In this document: in pieces, positions 24,789-32,580 of the stretch
How positions within the stretch are numbered: position 1 is the first letter of the stretch
Layout: the number at the start of each line of letters is the position of its first letter
Source: an uncultured Lachnospiraceae bacterium
Lineage (GTDB): Bacteria; Bacillota; Clostridia; Lachnospirales; Lachnospiraceae
Reading direction: 5' to 3'
Assembly: GCA_910577645.1 (NCBI GenBank)
Contig: CAJTOL010000032.1
Location: 1-38,579 of the forward strand
Length of the DNA: 38,579 bases
Made by a program: the position numbers and the translations under genes
The notes under the pieces: generated by a model
Databases searched by the model: none
What the model saw: only the letters and a program-made list of their open reading frames with translations
What the model was told of the DNA's origin: nothing

Positions 24789-26618
24789 TTATTTTATCCG
24801 GATAATCACTTCCGGCTCCTCTGCCTGAATCAGATACACCTGTGCTTCTACTTTCTTCCAGCTTCCGCCTGTTACATCTTTTATGGTTCCCTCGCCTAGC
24901 CTTAAAAGAAACCATACCGGCATATTAGGTCCTGCCACCTGCAGCCTGATAGAATCATTCTCTCTGCTTTCTGTATAATCCATGGCAAGAAAATTGCGGA
25001 TGCGCTCATCGCTTTCTGACACAGTCGTCCCCTCAAAGCTTTGAAATCCGTCCCAATAGTGCTGGATATTCCATTCAAAATCTGAAATAATTTTCTGAAA
25101 AGTATCCTTTTCGCTTTCCGGATCTGCAGCCCGGCCCATATCTGCCGAAACATTGGTGTATGCCAAAGCCGTCTCCACTGCCTTCACCCGGAAATCTTCA
25201 AAAAATGTGTGCCGGAATCCATCAGAAATGACCGACTGTCTGGTCACATGTTCTGATTGATAGCCTATAACCTCTCTGTTTTCATCATAATTTGTTATAA
25301 CTGTCCGCACTGCTTTCAAGGTATCCCCGGAAAGTATTTCAGAAAGCTCATCCTCAGGAATATTGTTTCCATAGAAAGAAGCAAACTGATAGCCAGGAAT
25401 TGTCCCCGCTATAAATCTGGCATCCTCCTTAAGTTTATCCATTAAAGGAGTTTCTGATATGCTTTCTCCGGACAGCCCCACCTCGGCTCTCTGTTCGCTG
25501 AGACGTTTCATATAATATAGAAATTCAGATTGGTCAGGGTAATGATTGTCGTCATAGTCATACTGGGGAGCCAGCATACAGGAAAGCCCCATACTGCTCT
25601 TCTGATAGGCTGCCACAATGGCCGGCCAAACATTATAACGCATCATTTCCGGCATGGTACGGCCATAACGGCGCATCATTTCCTCGTTGTTCTCTTCCGA
25701 TAATCCCGGATAATTGGCAATCACCATATTTTGAGCATTTATTACCGGATAAATCACGTAGTCTTCCGACTGCGCCCACATGGCCGACAAAAGCCCCAGC
25801 CCTGCCGCAGCATCTTCCATATAAGTTCCGTTTACAACATATACGTAGGCTCTTCCTATCCTGTTTCTCCAAATCACAGGCGGACATTCCTCTTCTTCCA
25901 GATCCCTGTCTGCATAAACCCCGCTCATATATGTTTTGGTTCCTGCTGCCAAGGTATACCAGGGAAATTGAAGCTCCATATCCTGGCGGAGCTGAAATTC
26001 CTCTTCATCCTTTGCCTGATATACAATCTCGCCCCCCAGCAGAAAACCTTCATAAAGGCGGAGCCCTGCCACGGCGGTTTCTTCTTTTACCTCCCTGATG
26101 CCCAAAAGGCTTTTCAGGCGGCTGCTGTCATTTATGACAGACGTATCCGGCAATCCGCTGAAAACCAGGTCAATTCCTGACTTGGCATAATCCTGCAATT
26201 GCTGGATTGTCTCAATCTCATCCCAGTTGATATCACCGGAATTTACCACCATTATTTTGGGGAAGTCCGTTCTGTCCTCCTGTTTGAAATCCTCGTATTC
26301 TTCCAGAGTCTTATAACTTTTTATCTGCTTTTTGGTGTAAGCTGACCATACGCTTGTAACCTTTCTCACAGGCTCATCCATGCCGCCTATATAGACAACA
26401 ACGTCTCTGGTTACATCCCACACCCCTTCCTCTATTACTTTTTCTCCATTCCCTCCTCCATACGCTCCGCTTTTTGCAGGAAGGAATTCCCTATCCACAG
26501 CATATGAATTGCTCTCATAATCATTCCAGCTTTCCAAAGCAATGTTCGTAAACTGGAACAAAAAAAGCACCACTATCATCACCGCTGTCATTGCCAGATA
26601 ATTTCTATGTGATACCAT
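24789..26618 (-). CDS. DUF2194 protein, PelA deacetylase-like
   Basis: A 609-residue protein with one N-terminal membrane anchor (about residues 8-28) and a long extracytoplasmic region. Its position between pelE and pelF and its DUF2194-type content match the PelA-DA gene of Gram-positive Pel operons, where the domain deacetylates the nascent polymer. A region with an early Rossmann-like part (KIMVVNSGDINWDE) is followed by LAPQYDYDDNHYPD, which could be the polysaccharide-deacetylase Asp motif. No HxxxH zinc-binding motif is visible anywhere, so activity is uncertain. The ATG at 26618 has AAAGGG 6 nt upstream; earlier TTG and ATG starts that overlap pelE or sit too close to it are possible. 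Confidence 0.82.
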   Translation of the reverse strand: MVSHRNYLAMTAVMIVVLFLFQFTNIALESWNDYESNSYAVDREFLPAKSGAYGGGNGEKVIEEGVWDVTRDVVVYIGGMDEPVRKVTSVWSAYTKKQIKSYKTLEEYEDFKQEDRTDFPKIMVVNSGDINWDEIETIQQLQDYAKSGIDLVFSGLPDTSVINDSSRLKSLLGIREVKEETAVAGLRLYEGFLLGGEIVYQAKDEEEFQLRQDMELQFPWYTLAAGTKTYMSGVYADRDLEEEECPPVIWRNRIGRAYVYVVNGTYMEDAAAGLGLLSAMWAQSEDYVIYPVINAQNMVIANYPGLSEENNEEMMRRYGRTMPEMMRYNVWPAIVAAYQKSSMGLSCMLAPQYDYDDNHYPDQSEFLYYMKRLSEQRAEVGLSGESISETPLMDKLKEDARFIAGTIPGYQFASFYGNNIPEDELSEILSGDTLKAVRTVITNYDENREVIGYQSEHVTRQSVISDGFRHTFFEDFRVKAVETALAYTNVSADMGRAADPESEKDTFQKIISDFEWNIQHYWDGFQSFEGTTVSESDERIRNFLAMDYTESRENDSIRLQVAGPNMPVWFLLRLGEGTIKDVTGGSWKKVEAQVYLIQAEEPEVIIRIK

Positions 26619-26631
26619 TCGCATCCCTTTC

Positions 26632-27591
26632 TCAGCCAAAAATTCGCACCATGTCCAGCGTCTCTCTGTTGATTACCACATCCGATTTCTTCAGGGCATC
26701 AAGAGTCTGAAAAAAAGCCGTCCTGTCTTTTGTTGTAAAGTATAATTTTAGTTTGCAGGTATAAGAGGACAGTTGATCCGGATACTGGTTGGATAATCTC
26801 TGACACCATTTTTCCGAATTTTCGAAATCCTCTATTTCCAGAAGCCGCAGACACAGGCTTTCGTACTGCTGCTCCGTCATCCCGGAAGCATTCTTTTTAT
26901 AAAATGCTTCCGCTGCTTCATCCATCATTTTTACAAACCGATTTTGTTCTAATTGGGTAAAGACATTCTGTCTTAAGACACTGTTCATATAATCCAGAAG
27001 CATTTCTTCATATTCTGTCTGATCCTCTGCTTCTTCTTTAAACTGTCCATATAACTTCTGAACATTTATACGGAATTCATTTAATTTACTGCTGAGGACA
27101 GAGGCCGCGTAGTGAGCTGACTCAGAATCTTTTGCATCCAGGGCCAGGGCTATAGATGCCAGAGAATCGTCCATCTCTCCTCTGATGATATTCATCATCG
27201 CCATTCGAAGACTCTTCCTGTCATTCACTGCAATGGCCTCTTCCACAGGAATTACATTCCTCTCCCGATCTTCATCTGCTTTCTGCTGGGTTCTTACCCT
27301 ATCTTTACTAAAAGTTACGTCTTCCAGGTTAACCTGAAATCTGAATATAGTCAGATACAGCAGATAAGATACAAAAAAGAACAGCGGGCCCACTACAGGA
27401 CACAATATCATAACGAAAAACCTCAGCAGATAGGCCCTCCTGTTGTCACGGAGCATCTCTTCTTCATCCTTTTTTTTGCGGGCGGTTGCAGGCACAATTA
27501 CAAAAATACCTGCTAAAAGATAGATAATTGCCACCAAAAAGTTCAGAAGCAAAAGAATCAGGAAAAGTTTTTCCTCATAGGTCAATGTCAT
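26632..27591 (-). CDS. pelE: PelE-like membrane scaffold protein
   Basis: A 319-residue protein with two N-terminal membrane segments (about 9-34 and 55-82) and a cytosolic, mostly helical C-terminal domain of about 230 residues with TPR-like helical pairs (YESLCLRLLEIEDFENSEKWCQRLSNQYPD). PelE in Pseudomonas has the same layout and links PelD to PelF and PelG. The start codon overlaps the pelD stop (ATGA) behind GGAGGAG. The sequence itself is weakly conserved in this family, so position and architecture carry much of the assignment. Confidence 0.85.
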   Translation of the reverse strand: MTLTYEEKLFLILLLLNFLVAIIYLLAGIFVIVPATARKKKDEEEMLRDNRRAYLLRFFVMILCPVVGPLFFFVSYLLYLTIFRFQVNLEDVTFSKDRVRTQQKADEDRERNVIPVEEAIAVNDRKSLRMAMMNIIRGEMDDSLASIALALDAKDSESAHYAASVLSSKLNEFRINVQKLYGQFKEEAEDQTEYEEMLLDYMNSVLRQNVFTQLEQNRFVKMMDEAAEAFYKKNASGMTEQQYESLCLRLLEIEDFENSEKWCQRLSNQYPDQLSSYTCKLKLYFTTKDRTAFFQTLDALKKSDVVINRETLDMVRIFG

Positions 27592-29765
27592 ACCATCTCC
27601 TCCTTGAATAAACTCCCGTATCCTGCGCTCTGAAAACGTTCTATAACACTCCAGGCATTCTCTTTATTGGTATTGGAGAGAAGTATATACAACTTTCCGT
27701 CTTCCGGTATCCCCATATAATCTGTCTGACGGATACATTTTCCCAAAGCCAAAATTGCCTCATCGTATTTCTTATTTTCTGTCATGATCTCCAAAAGAGT
27801 ACACTCTGTAAGTCCTTTATCACGGGCTTCAAAGAATACCTTTACCAGACGGGCAAATGCCTCTTCCTTCAGTACCTGTGTGTCTCCCACATAACGTTGG
27901 CTTCTGAGGCTTTCCATATAGCGGTTAGCCCGCACTGAGGCATTCTGAATCAAAGTTCCTATAATGGTCAGCCGGTTGGCCTCTGCCAGAGTCATCCGCT
28001 GCCACGGAATTCCCCAGATCATCAGAATCAGCTGCATTTCTTCCTCTGCATATACGGCGCAGGCCATCAGAGGAAGGCCTTCCGTCAGACTCTTGTTGAT
28101 AAATACCCTCTTTTCCCTCAGTTCTCCATACAGCTCTGTCATATCGGTATACTTGATGGAACTTCCCAGCTTCCTTGCCTCAGCGGATGTAGAGGAAAAC
28201 AATCTGGCATAATCCTCATTTGCAACCGTATAAATGGCCACATCCTTACTGTCCATCAGCGTCCCCAGCACCTGTGCGGCATAGAACAGCACCTCCTCTG
28301 GTTCATACTTCTCCAGGCCGGAAGTGATTTCATAGATTTTACCCAAACTGTCCCTCTGATTTACCAGCTGTGCCTCAAAGCCATGTTTCATCCGGACATT
28401 GCTGTCATTAATATCTGCAATACCCTCCAGTTTCTCATTGACATAACGAAGCTCTTCATCCTTCTCGTCCCTCAACTGATACAGCCGGTCCCGCATATAT
28501 CCGACTACCATTCCTACAATAAACAGCTGAGCCATCCACACATAGGTATTGTAGTCTAACAGTACCTCAAATCCCGAGCGTCCATACATCTGATGGAAGA
28601 AGTATCCTGCTGTTGCCAGCAAAGCCGAAAAAACTGCCTGCTGCTGGCCATGCACTGTGGCAAACAGCAATACGTAGAGAAGATAAAAATCCAGCCGTTC
28701 AAAATACCGGCTGCCGGCTGTCTGATTATTCAGTATAAAAAACAGGAAAAAGCATATTATATTTTCTATATAGGGTACTGCAATTCTCAGCACCACCTTC
28801 ATACTGTGCCACGCACGTCCTGTCCATCCTCCGCCAGTATCCCCGGCCGCTATGAATGATTCCTTATTTTTCTTTATAAACTGGACTGCCTTTTTTGCCC
28901 CTTCCTGATAATGGACAAAAATTTTCTGGCCAAATTCTTCCTTGTACCGGTTTCCATTGAGGATCAGCCGCCTGCTCTCTCCCACGGTATTATCCACAAT
29001 ACTGACTCCTGGGCCCATCTCTTTTTTGATTATCTCTGCAAGCTGGAGTTCATTGATTTCTTCCATAGACGAGAGATTATAGCAGGAGTGTTTGATCTCT
29101 TTTTCAATCATCACTTTGTATATCAGTTCTATGGCATCATTTAGATAAAGCATAGAAAATACATGCTTCTCGTTAGCAGAAATCTTTCCTTCTCTCACCG
29201 CTTCCAGACACATTCTAAAGCAGGGATTGTCTTCCTCCTGTCCCTTCTCAGGAATGTGATAGATACGCTCCGGGCGCAGGATTACGGTATTGATTCCCTG
29301 CAGCTTGCTGTAGTTTTTACAAATTTCCTCCCCCTGGGCCACTGCCATGGCCTTGTAATTTTTAGGAGCTACCGCCTCATCCTCCTGGACATGGCCGCCA
29401 TAGCTTCCCCCGTATACTTCCTGGGAGGACAGGTAAATGAAACGCGTATTCTCCATCATAGAGCAGACTGACAGGAGATTAATCAACCCTGAGGCAAACC
29501 TTACGGATTCCTGCCTTCCCTTAGTCCAGTCAAAATTGGTATCGTAAGCTCCCATAAACAATACGATATCAGGTTTTACACTCTCCATAATATGTATCAC
29601 ATTGTCATCGTCATAGAAAAAATTGTATCTTTCCAGCACCCATTTATAAGAGCTTTTTTTCCCTTTTTGGCCGGTTAAAAGATACACTCGATGTCCGCCT
29701 TTATTCAGTTTGTTAATCATGGCATCCATGATTCTTCCGCTTCCGCCTGCCAACAATATGTTCAT
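27588..29765 (-). CDS. pelD: PelD-like c-di-GMP receptor fused to an SDR/epimerase-like domain
   Basis: A 725-residue fusion. Residues 1-300 are an extended-SDR fold like UDP-sugar epimerases (LLAGGSGRIM at the nucleotide loop, YLSSQEVYGG at 111-120, LRPERIYHIP). The catalytic tyrosine region reads Y137-K-A-M-A141, so the usual lysine of YxxxK is alanine, and the third glycine of GxxGxxG is Met13. Residues about 325-430 hold four membrane segments, then a short coil, a GAF domain (about 475-605) and a degenerate GGDEF domain (about 625-720). The diguanylate cyclase signature is lost, but R679-Q-T-D682 sits exactly at the c-di-GMP inhibitory site. This is the PelD layout, with an extra SDR domain. 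It is the first gene of the run, with AGGAGGAGAGG upstream. Confidence 0.9.
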   Translation of the reverse strand: MNILLAGGSGRIMDAMINKLNKGGHRVYLLTGQKGKKSSYKWVLERYNFFYDDDNVIHIMESVKPDIVLFMGAYDTNFDWTKGRQESVRFASGLINLLSVCSMMENTRFIYLSSQEVYGGSYGGHVQEDEAVAPKNYKAMAVAQGEEICKNYSKLQGINTVILRPERIYHIPEKGQEEDNPCFRMCLEAVREGKISANEKHVFSMLYLNDAIELIYKVMIEKEIKHSCYNLSSMEEINELQLAEIIKKEMGPGVSIVDNTVGESRRLILNGNRYKEEFGQKIFVHYQEGAKKAVQFIKKNKESFIAAGDTGGGWTGRAWHSMKVVLRIAVPYIENIICFFLFFILNNQTAGSRYFERLDFYLLYVLLFATVHGQQQAVFSALLATAGYFFHQMYGRSGFEVLLDYNTYVWMAQLFIVGMVVGYMRDRLYQLRDEKDEELRYVNEKLEGIADINDSNVRMKHGFEAQLVNQRDSLGKIYEITSGLEKYEPEEVLFYAAQVLGTLMDSKDVAIYTVANEDYARLFSSTSAEARKLGSSIKYTDMTELYGELREKRVFINKSLTEGLPLMACAVYAEEEMQLILMIWGIPWQRMTLAEANRLTIIGTLIQNASVRANRYMESLRSQRYVGDTQVLKEEAFARLVKVFFEARDKGLTECTLLEIMTENKKYDEAILALGKCIRQTDYMGIPEDGKLYILLSNTNKENAWSVIERFQSAGYGSLFKEEMV

Positions 29766-29789
29766 TAACTTGTCCTCTCCTCCTTTTTA

Positions 29790-29891
29790 CCCTGTTTTTG
29801 GGCATACAGGTATACCCGTAAGGGCGTTTCCTCTTTATTTGCCCTGTTTTCTAAGCATACAGGTATACTTGTAAGAGCATTTCTTCTTTAT
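29790..29891 (-). repeat. Tandem 50-bp repeat forming two hairpins in the pel leader
   Basis: Two copies (29790-29838 and 29842-29891) share most positions. Each contains an 18-nt hairpin: plus-strand 29800-29817 and 29853-29870. On the transcript the stems are 7 bp with a CCUG loop: GGGUAUA/UAUGCCC in the proximal copy and AAGUAUA/UAUGCUU in the distal copy. The two outer pairs differ but change together (G-C to A-U), so pairing is kept. They lie between the predicted pel start site and the pelD ribosome site. Confidence 0.75.
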
Positions 29892-29921
29892 GGTTATGTA
29901 ACCGAAAGTTTACTGAATTGT

Positions 29922-29950
29922 AGTATACCATTCAATATGAATTTAGTCAA
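29922..29950 (-). promoter_or_regulatory. Promoter of the pel/polysaccharide run
   Basis: On the minus strand TTGACT (29945-29950) and TATACT (29922-29927) are spaced by 17 nt. The spacer contains the dyad ATTCAATATGAAT, a candidate operator. The predicted leader to pelD is about 150 nt. No other promoter of similar quality was seen in the 24-kb run downstream. Confidence 0.75.
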
Positions 29951-30086
29951 TTCAATACGTTGTTTTCCGTCTTTTTTAAGTATAGCCTCTGTATTATAAA
30001 TTCAGTGGCCAGGTCATATATCCCTTGTCCTTCAAATACAGGATAATTAAAAATTTTTACTTATAACGAAAGGAATGTATATTAAC

Positions 30087-30449
30087 ATGAAATTTGGGGA
30101 TGTTTTGAGAGAATTATTGGAAGAACAGAATTTAAGCCAGAAGCAGCTTGCAGCGGAGCTGAATATCTCCGCAAGCGCTCTTGGAAACTATATCCGCAAT
30201 AACAGAGAACCTGACTTTGAAATATTAAAAAGAATTGCCCGGTATTTCTGCGTTTCCACTGATTTTTTATTGAATTATCAATCGAATTCCCGTTCTGATT
30301 ACCGGGATCAGAAACTTCTGCAGATATTCCATTCTCTAACAGATGAGCAAAAGGACTTATTCATTGAACAGGGGAAATTGTTTATCAGGAGCAACTCCAG
30401 AAAAAAGGAAAAATCATCCCATTTGGGATTCGATAGCGAGGCTTTGTAA
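30087..30449 (+). CDS. XRE-family transcriptional regulator
   Basis: A 120-residue DNA-binding protein. Residues about 5-60 form a Cro/CI-type helix-turn-helix: LSQKQLAAELNISASALGNY, with EPDFEILKRIARYFCVSTDFLLNY closing the domain. A short C-terminal helix region (LLQIFHSLTDEQKDLFIEQG) may mediate dimerisation. It is transcribed away from pelD, 320 bp from it, and is the best candidate regulator of the pel promoter. The ATG at 30087 gives the usual MKFGDVLREL start; another ATG at 30075 lies immediately on the AAAGGA sequence and is therefore less likely. Confidence 0.88.
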   Translation: MKFGDVLRELLEEQNLSQKQLAAELNISASALGNYIRNNREPDFEILKRIARYFCVSTDFLLNYQSNSRSDYRDQKLLQIFHSLTDEQKDLFIEQGKLFIRSNSRKKEKSSHLGFDSEAL

Positions 30450-30969
30450 ACCATATGAGAAACTTATAAGATTTATGTAATTGATACGGACTCTGGCACT
30501 CCGCTCTCCCGGCAGCAAACCACTAGGTTCTGTATTTTCTTGTTCAAACTTTATGGCCTTTTTATCTCATATCCCATATATGTGTCTTCTTAAAGTAAAT
30601 TTTTATTTCTCTATATAAAAATCACCCTTTTCCTCTGCTAAAATTTGATTGTCTCCTTCAATCAGTTAATGCGTTTATAGATTTGCAATCATTTCATTTC
30701 TCAAAAAGTGTACTTTTTGAATATGCAAGATAAATAAATTTTAACATATAATTATTCAAAAAGCAACAATATAAACGGGATAATTTGTACAAAATACACC
30801 AGAAATAATTACAGAATTTGTAAAAGGCCTTTTTACAAAAAGGTACACATTTTTGTAAATTGTAACCTATCTGGTATCTTTACTTTTCGTTCATGCATTC
30901 CTCACCTTTCCACCGTGATTCCCTCAGCCTGCTTGCTTGCGAGATTAGTGCCATGCCCGGCACACAATA

Positions 30970-31028
30970 GGGGCTGTGAAGAAACAGAGTAGATGAACCC
31001 TGTTTCCTTACAGCCCCTTCCTTTTTCT
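30970..31028 (+). terminator. Strong Rho-independent terminator without a recognised gene
   Basis: GGGGCTGTGAAGAAACAG (30970-30987) pairs with CTGTTTCCTTACAGCCCC (31000-31017) at 16 of 18 positions, followed by TTCCTTTTTCTTT. The T tail suits plus-strand transcripts, yet the only plus-strand gene upstream ends 520 bp away. It could also stop minus-strand read-through from the antitoxin gene. Confidence 0.75.
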
Positions 31029-31046
31029 TTGAAAGTCTATTACTTT

Positions 31047-31073
31047 CTTAAAAAAGTCTATGGATCCTCATAG
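31047..31073 (-). terminator. Weak terminator after the antitoxin gene
   Basis: On the minus strand CTATG and CATAG form a short stem around AGGATC, followed by ACTTTTTT. It lies about 20 bases after the antitoxin stop codon. The stem is only 5 bp, so this is tentative. Confidence 0.4.
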
Positions 31074-31094
31074 TGTTTTATATTTGCAATTCTT

Positions 31095-32141
31095 TTACAA
31101 AAATGCTCTTATTTCCTTCGCTAAGCTAAATGGAATAATATCTCCCGGTTTTGTCTCAGCATATGCTTTTTCTTCATGCATATAATCAACAATATCTTTT
31201 GCCTTAAAATCAATAAACTTTACAATCACCTTATCCAATATAGCCTTTTCCTTAGCATCTAATATAGAGTAATCCATATTAGCAGTTGGATAAACATGAA
31301 GCATAGTATCATAATTGCAGCTCATCTCTTCTTGAACATTCAAATTTTCCAAATTCATTAAACTATAATGTCCAATTGGAAGCGCACCCATAGGTTCATG
31401 GCGATATACCATACCAGTCATCGAAAATCCATTCTCTTTAAAAGCTAAAACATCCGAATACCAAAGCATTTTCATAAGCTTAACCTTAAAAAGATTATTG
31501 ACCTTCTCAGCTATATATGAAATCATCGCCTCAATCTTATCAATGTTTAGTGTCGTGAAACCGTTAGAGTCTGATAGTTCTTTAAAATTTGCATATTCAC
31601 CTTCAAATGTTTGCCGGGTAAGAAATTCCTTCCCATATGAATCTAACTTCTCTACTATTTTTTCTCTAATAGCCGAATGTTTCGTTACGGAAAATTTATC
31701 AATATTTTTCTTCAAAAATTCTAATGCCTGGAGAGGATTATCTTTTACCAGACGAAGCATTGTGTCATATGCCTGGTCTTGAATTGCTTTGCTTTCATAA
31801 CGGGATATTGTGGCCTCTCCCCACCCCAATAACTTCGCAAGATCAACCTGAGATAATCCATAACTTTCTCTAATAGCTACAATTTCATCAGATGTAAGCA
31901 GCCCCATCTTAATTCGGTATGCATTTCTTGCATTAAGAAGATTCTCATTTGTCATTGCACCAGTTTCAAATTCATTCTCTTCTTCATCAGCATTTGCACA
32001 AAAATAGAACCTCTCCTCATAAGCAACTTCTTCCCCTTTTAATGTAATGGTTGTTGTACGTTTTCTTTCCTCAATCTCATGAGTCTTGTCACATAACGGA
32101 CATTTCATGTAAATTTTTCTAATTAATGTGTTGGCCTCCAT
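31095..32141 (-). CDS. MqsA-like antitoxin fused to a Panacea (DUF4065) domain
   Basis: A 348-residue antitoxin in three parts. Residues 1-65 are a YgiT/MqsA-type zinc-binding domain with CPLC (C14, C17); the second pair is degenerate, with only C48 (CANADEEE). Residues about 85-145 are an XRE-type HTH (YGLSQVDLAKLLGWGEATISRYE), which should bind the operator in the promoter. Residues about 203-340 are a Panacea/SocA-like domain (KLMKMLWYSDVLAFKENG, GMVYRHEPMGALP), known as a portable toxin-neutralising module. The ATG at 32141 has AGGAGG 7 nt upstream, so the eight upstream codons are excluded. The toxin gene lies 24 bases upstream, the toxin-first order of mqsRA. Confidence 0.85.
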   Translation of the reverse strand: MEANTLIRKIYMKCPLCDKTHEIEERKRTTTITLKGEEVAYEERFYFCANADEEENEFETGAMTNENLLNARNAYRIKMGLLTSDEIVAIRESYGLSQVDLAKLLGWGEATISRYESKAIQDQAYDTMLRLVKDNPLQALEFLKKNIDKFSVTKHSAIREKIVEKLDSYGKEFLTRQTFEGEYANFKELSDSNGFTTLNIDKIEAMISYIAEKVNNLFKVKLMKMLWYSDVLAFKENGFSMTGMVYRHEPMGALPIGHYSLMNLENLNVQEEMSCNYDTMLHVYPTANMDYSILDAKEKAILDKVIVKFIDFKAKDIVDYMHEEKAYAETKPGDIIPFSLAKEIRAFL

Positions 32142-32165
32142 TGTCTTACCTCCTAGATATTCCAT

Positions 32166-32558
32166 TTATGCATAAGGAAATGCCATTTTATCCTTTGCAT
32201 AATGGAATGACACGCATAAAACGTACTTCTGCTGATCTCCTTTTATTTTTAATTTCACATATACAAGCTTGCTATTTATATCTTTGCCAAATACAAACAA
32301 TAACGGCGGATTTAAATCATCCTTATCTATCTTTGTTTCAGAATACTCTTCAACTGTTAGTTCCTTTAGGCGATTAACCACATCCTCTGTATCATAATCG
32401 AGATCCAATAATGTATATGGTGTCGAATATTTCCAATCTTCCCCTTGTTTTTTCTTTCTAATAAGGTTTATATCAAAATCCTCTTTCCCAAGTAATATTT
32501 GTAACTCATCCAGGAAAGCAACTACTTCTCTCTTTTTCGATTGTATACTAAGAAATAT
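32166..32558 (-). CDS. MqsR-like toxin
   Basis: A protein of about 130 residues. DLDYDTEDVVNRLKELTVEEYSE, DDLNPPLLFVFGK and a C-terminal VYVKLKI...VLCVSFHYAK match the MqsR family of mRNA interferases, which cut mRNA in the cytoplasm. No ATG, GTG or TTG lies at a suitable distance from the only ribosome site, GGAGG (32567-32571). The triplet 8 nt downstream is ATA (32556-32558), with ATT two codons earlier. A TTG at 32588 would place the start at the predicted transcription start inside the operator, and one at 32573 overlaps the ribosome site. The end points to the antitoxin gene 24 bases on. MqsR assignment is from recalled family pattern, not a search. Confidence 0.68.
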   Translation of the reverse strand: MFLSIQSKKREVVAFLDELQILLGKEDFDINLIRKKKQGEDWKYSTPYTLLDLDYDTEDVVNRLKELTVEEYSETKIDKDDLNPPLLFVFGKDINSKLVYVKLKIKGDQQKYVLCVSFHYAKDKMAFPYA

Positions 32559-32580
32559 GCTAATCGCCTCCAATCGTATC

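Larger units (their letters stand above)
30450..31094. other. Gene-free AT-rich region with nested inverted repeats
   Basis: No convincing coding region was found in this 645-bp gap. It contains a 20-bp dyad TCAAAAAGTGTACTTTTTGA (30701-30720), TTTGTACAAA (30784-30793), and three related segments, TTTGTAAAA (30817-30825), TTTTTACAAAAA (30830-30841) and TTTTTGTAAA (30850-30859), that can form two mutually exclusive hairpins. A possible minus-strand promoter, TTGCTT-17-TAAAAT, lies at about 30738-30775, just upstream of the first dyad. It divides the pel locus from the toxin-antitoxin/prophage segment. Confidence 0.6.

Noticed and set aside
29780..29900. A c-di-GMP (GEMM-type) riboswitch in the pel leader
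   Set aside because: A short AGGGCAAA stretch recalls the motif, but the GEMM core and its paired helices are not present. The repeats are better described as two small hairpins.
30450..30570. Minus-strand open frame containing NTEPSGLLPGERSARVRI
   Set aside because: No start codon with a ribosome site and no recognised family; probably chance or a tiny remnant.
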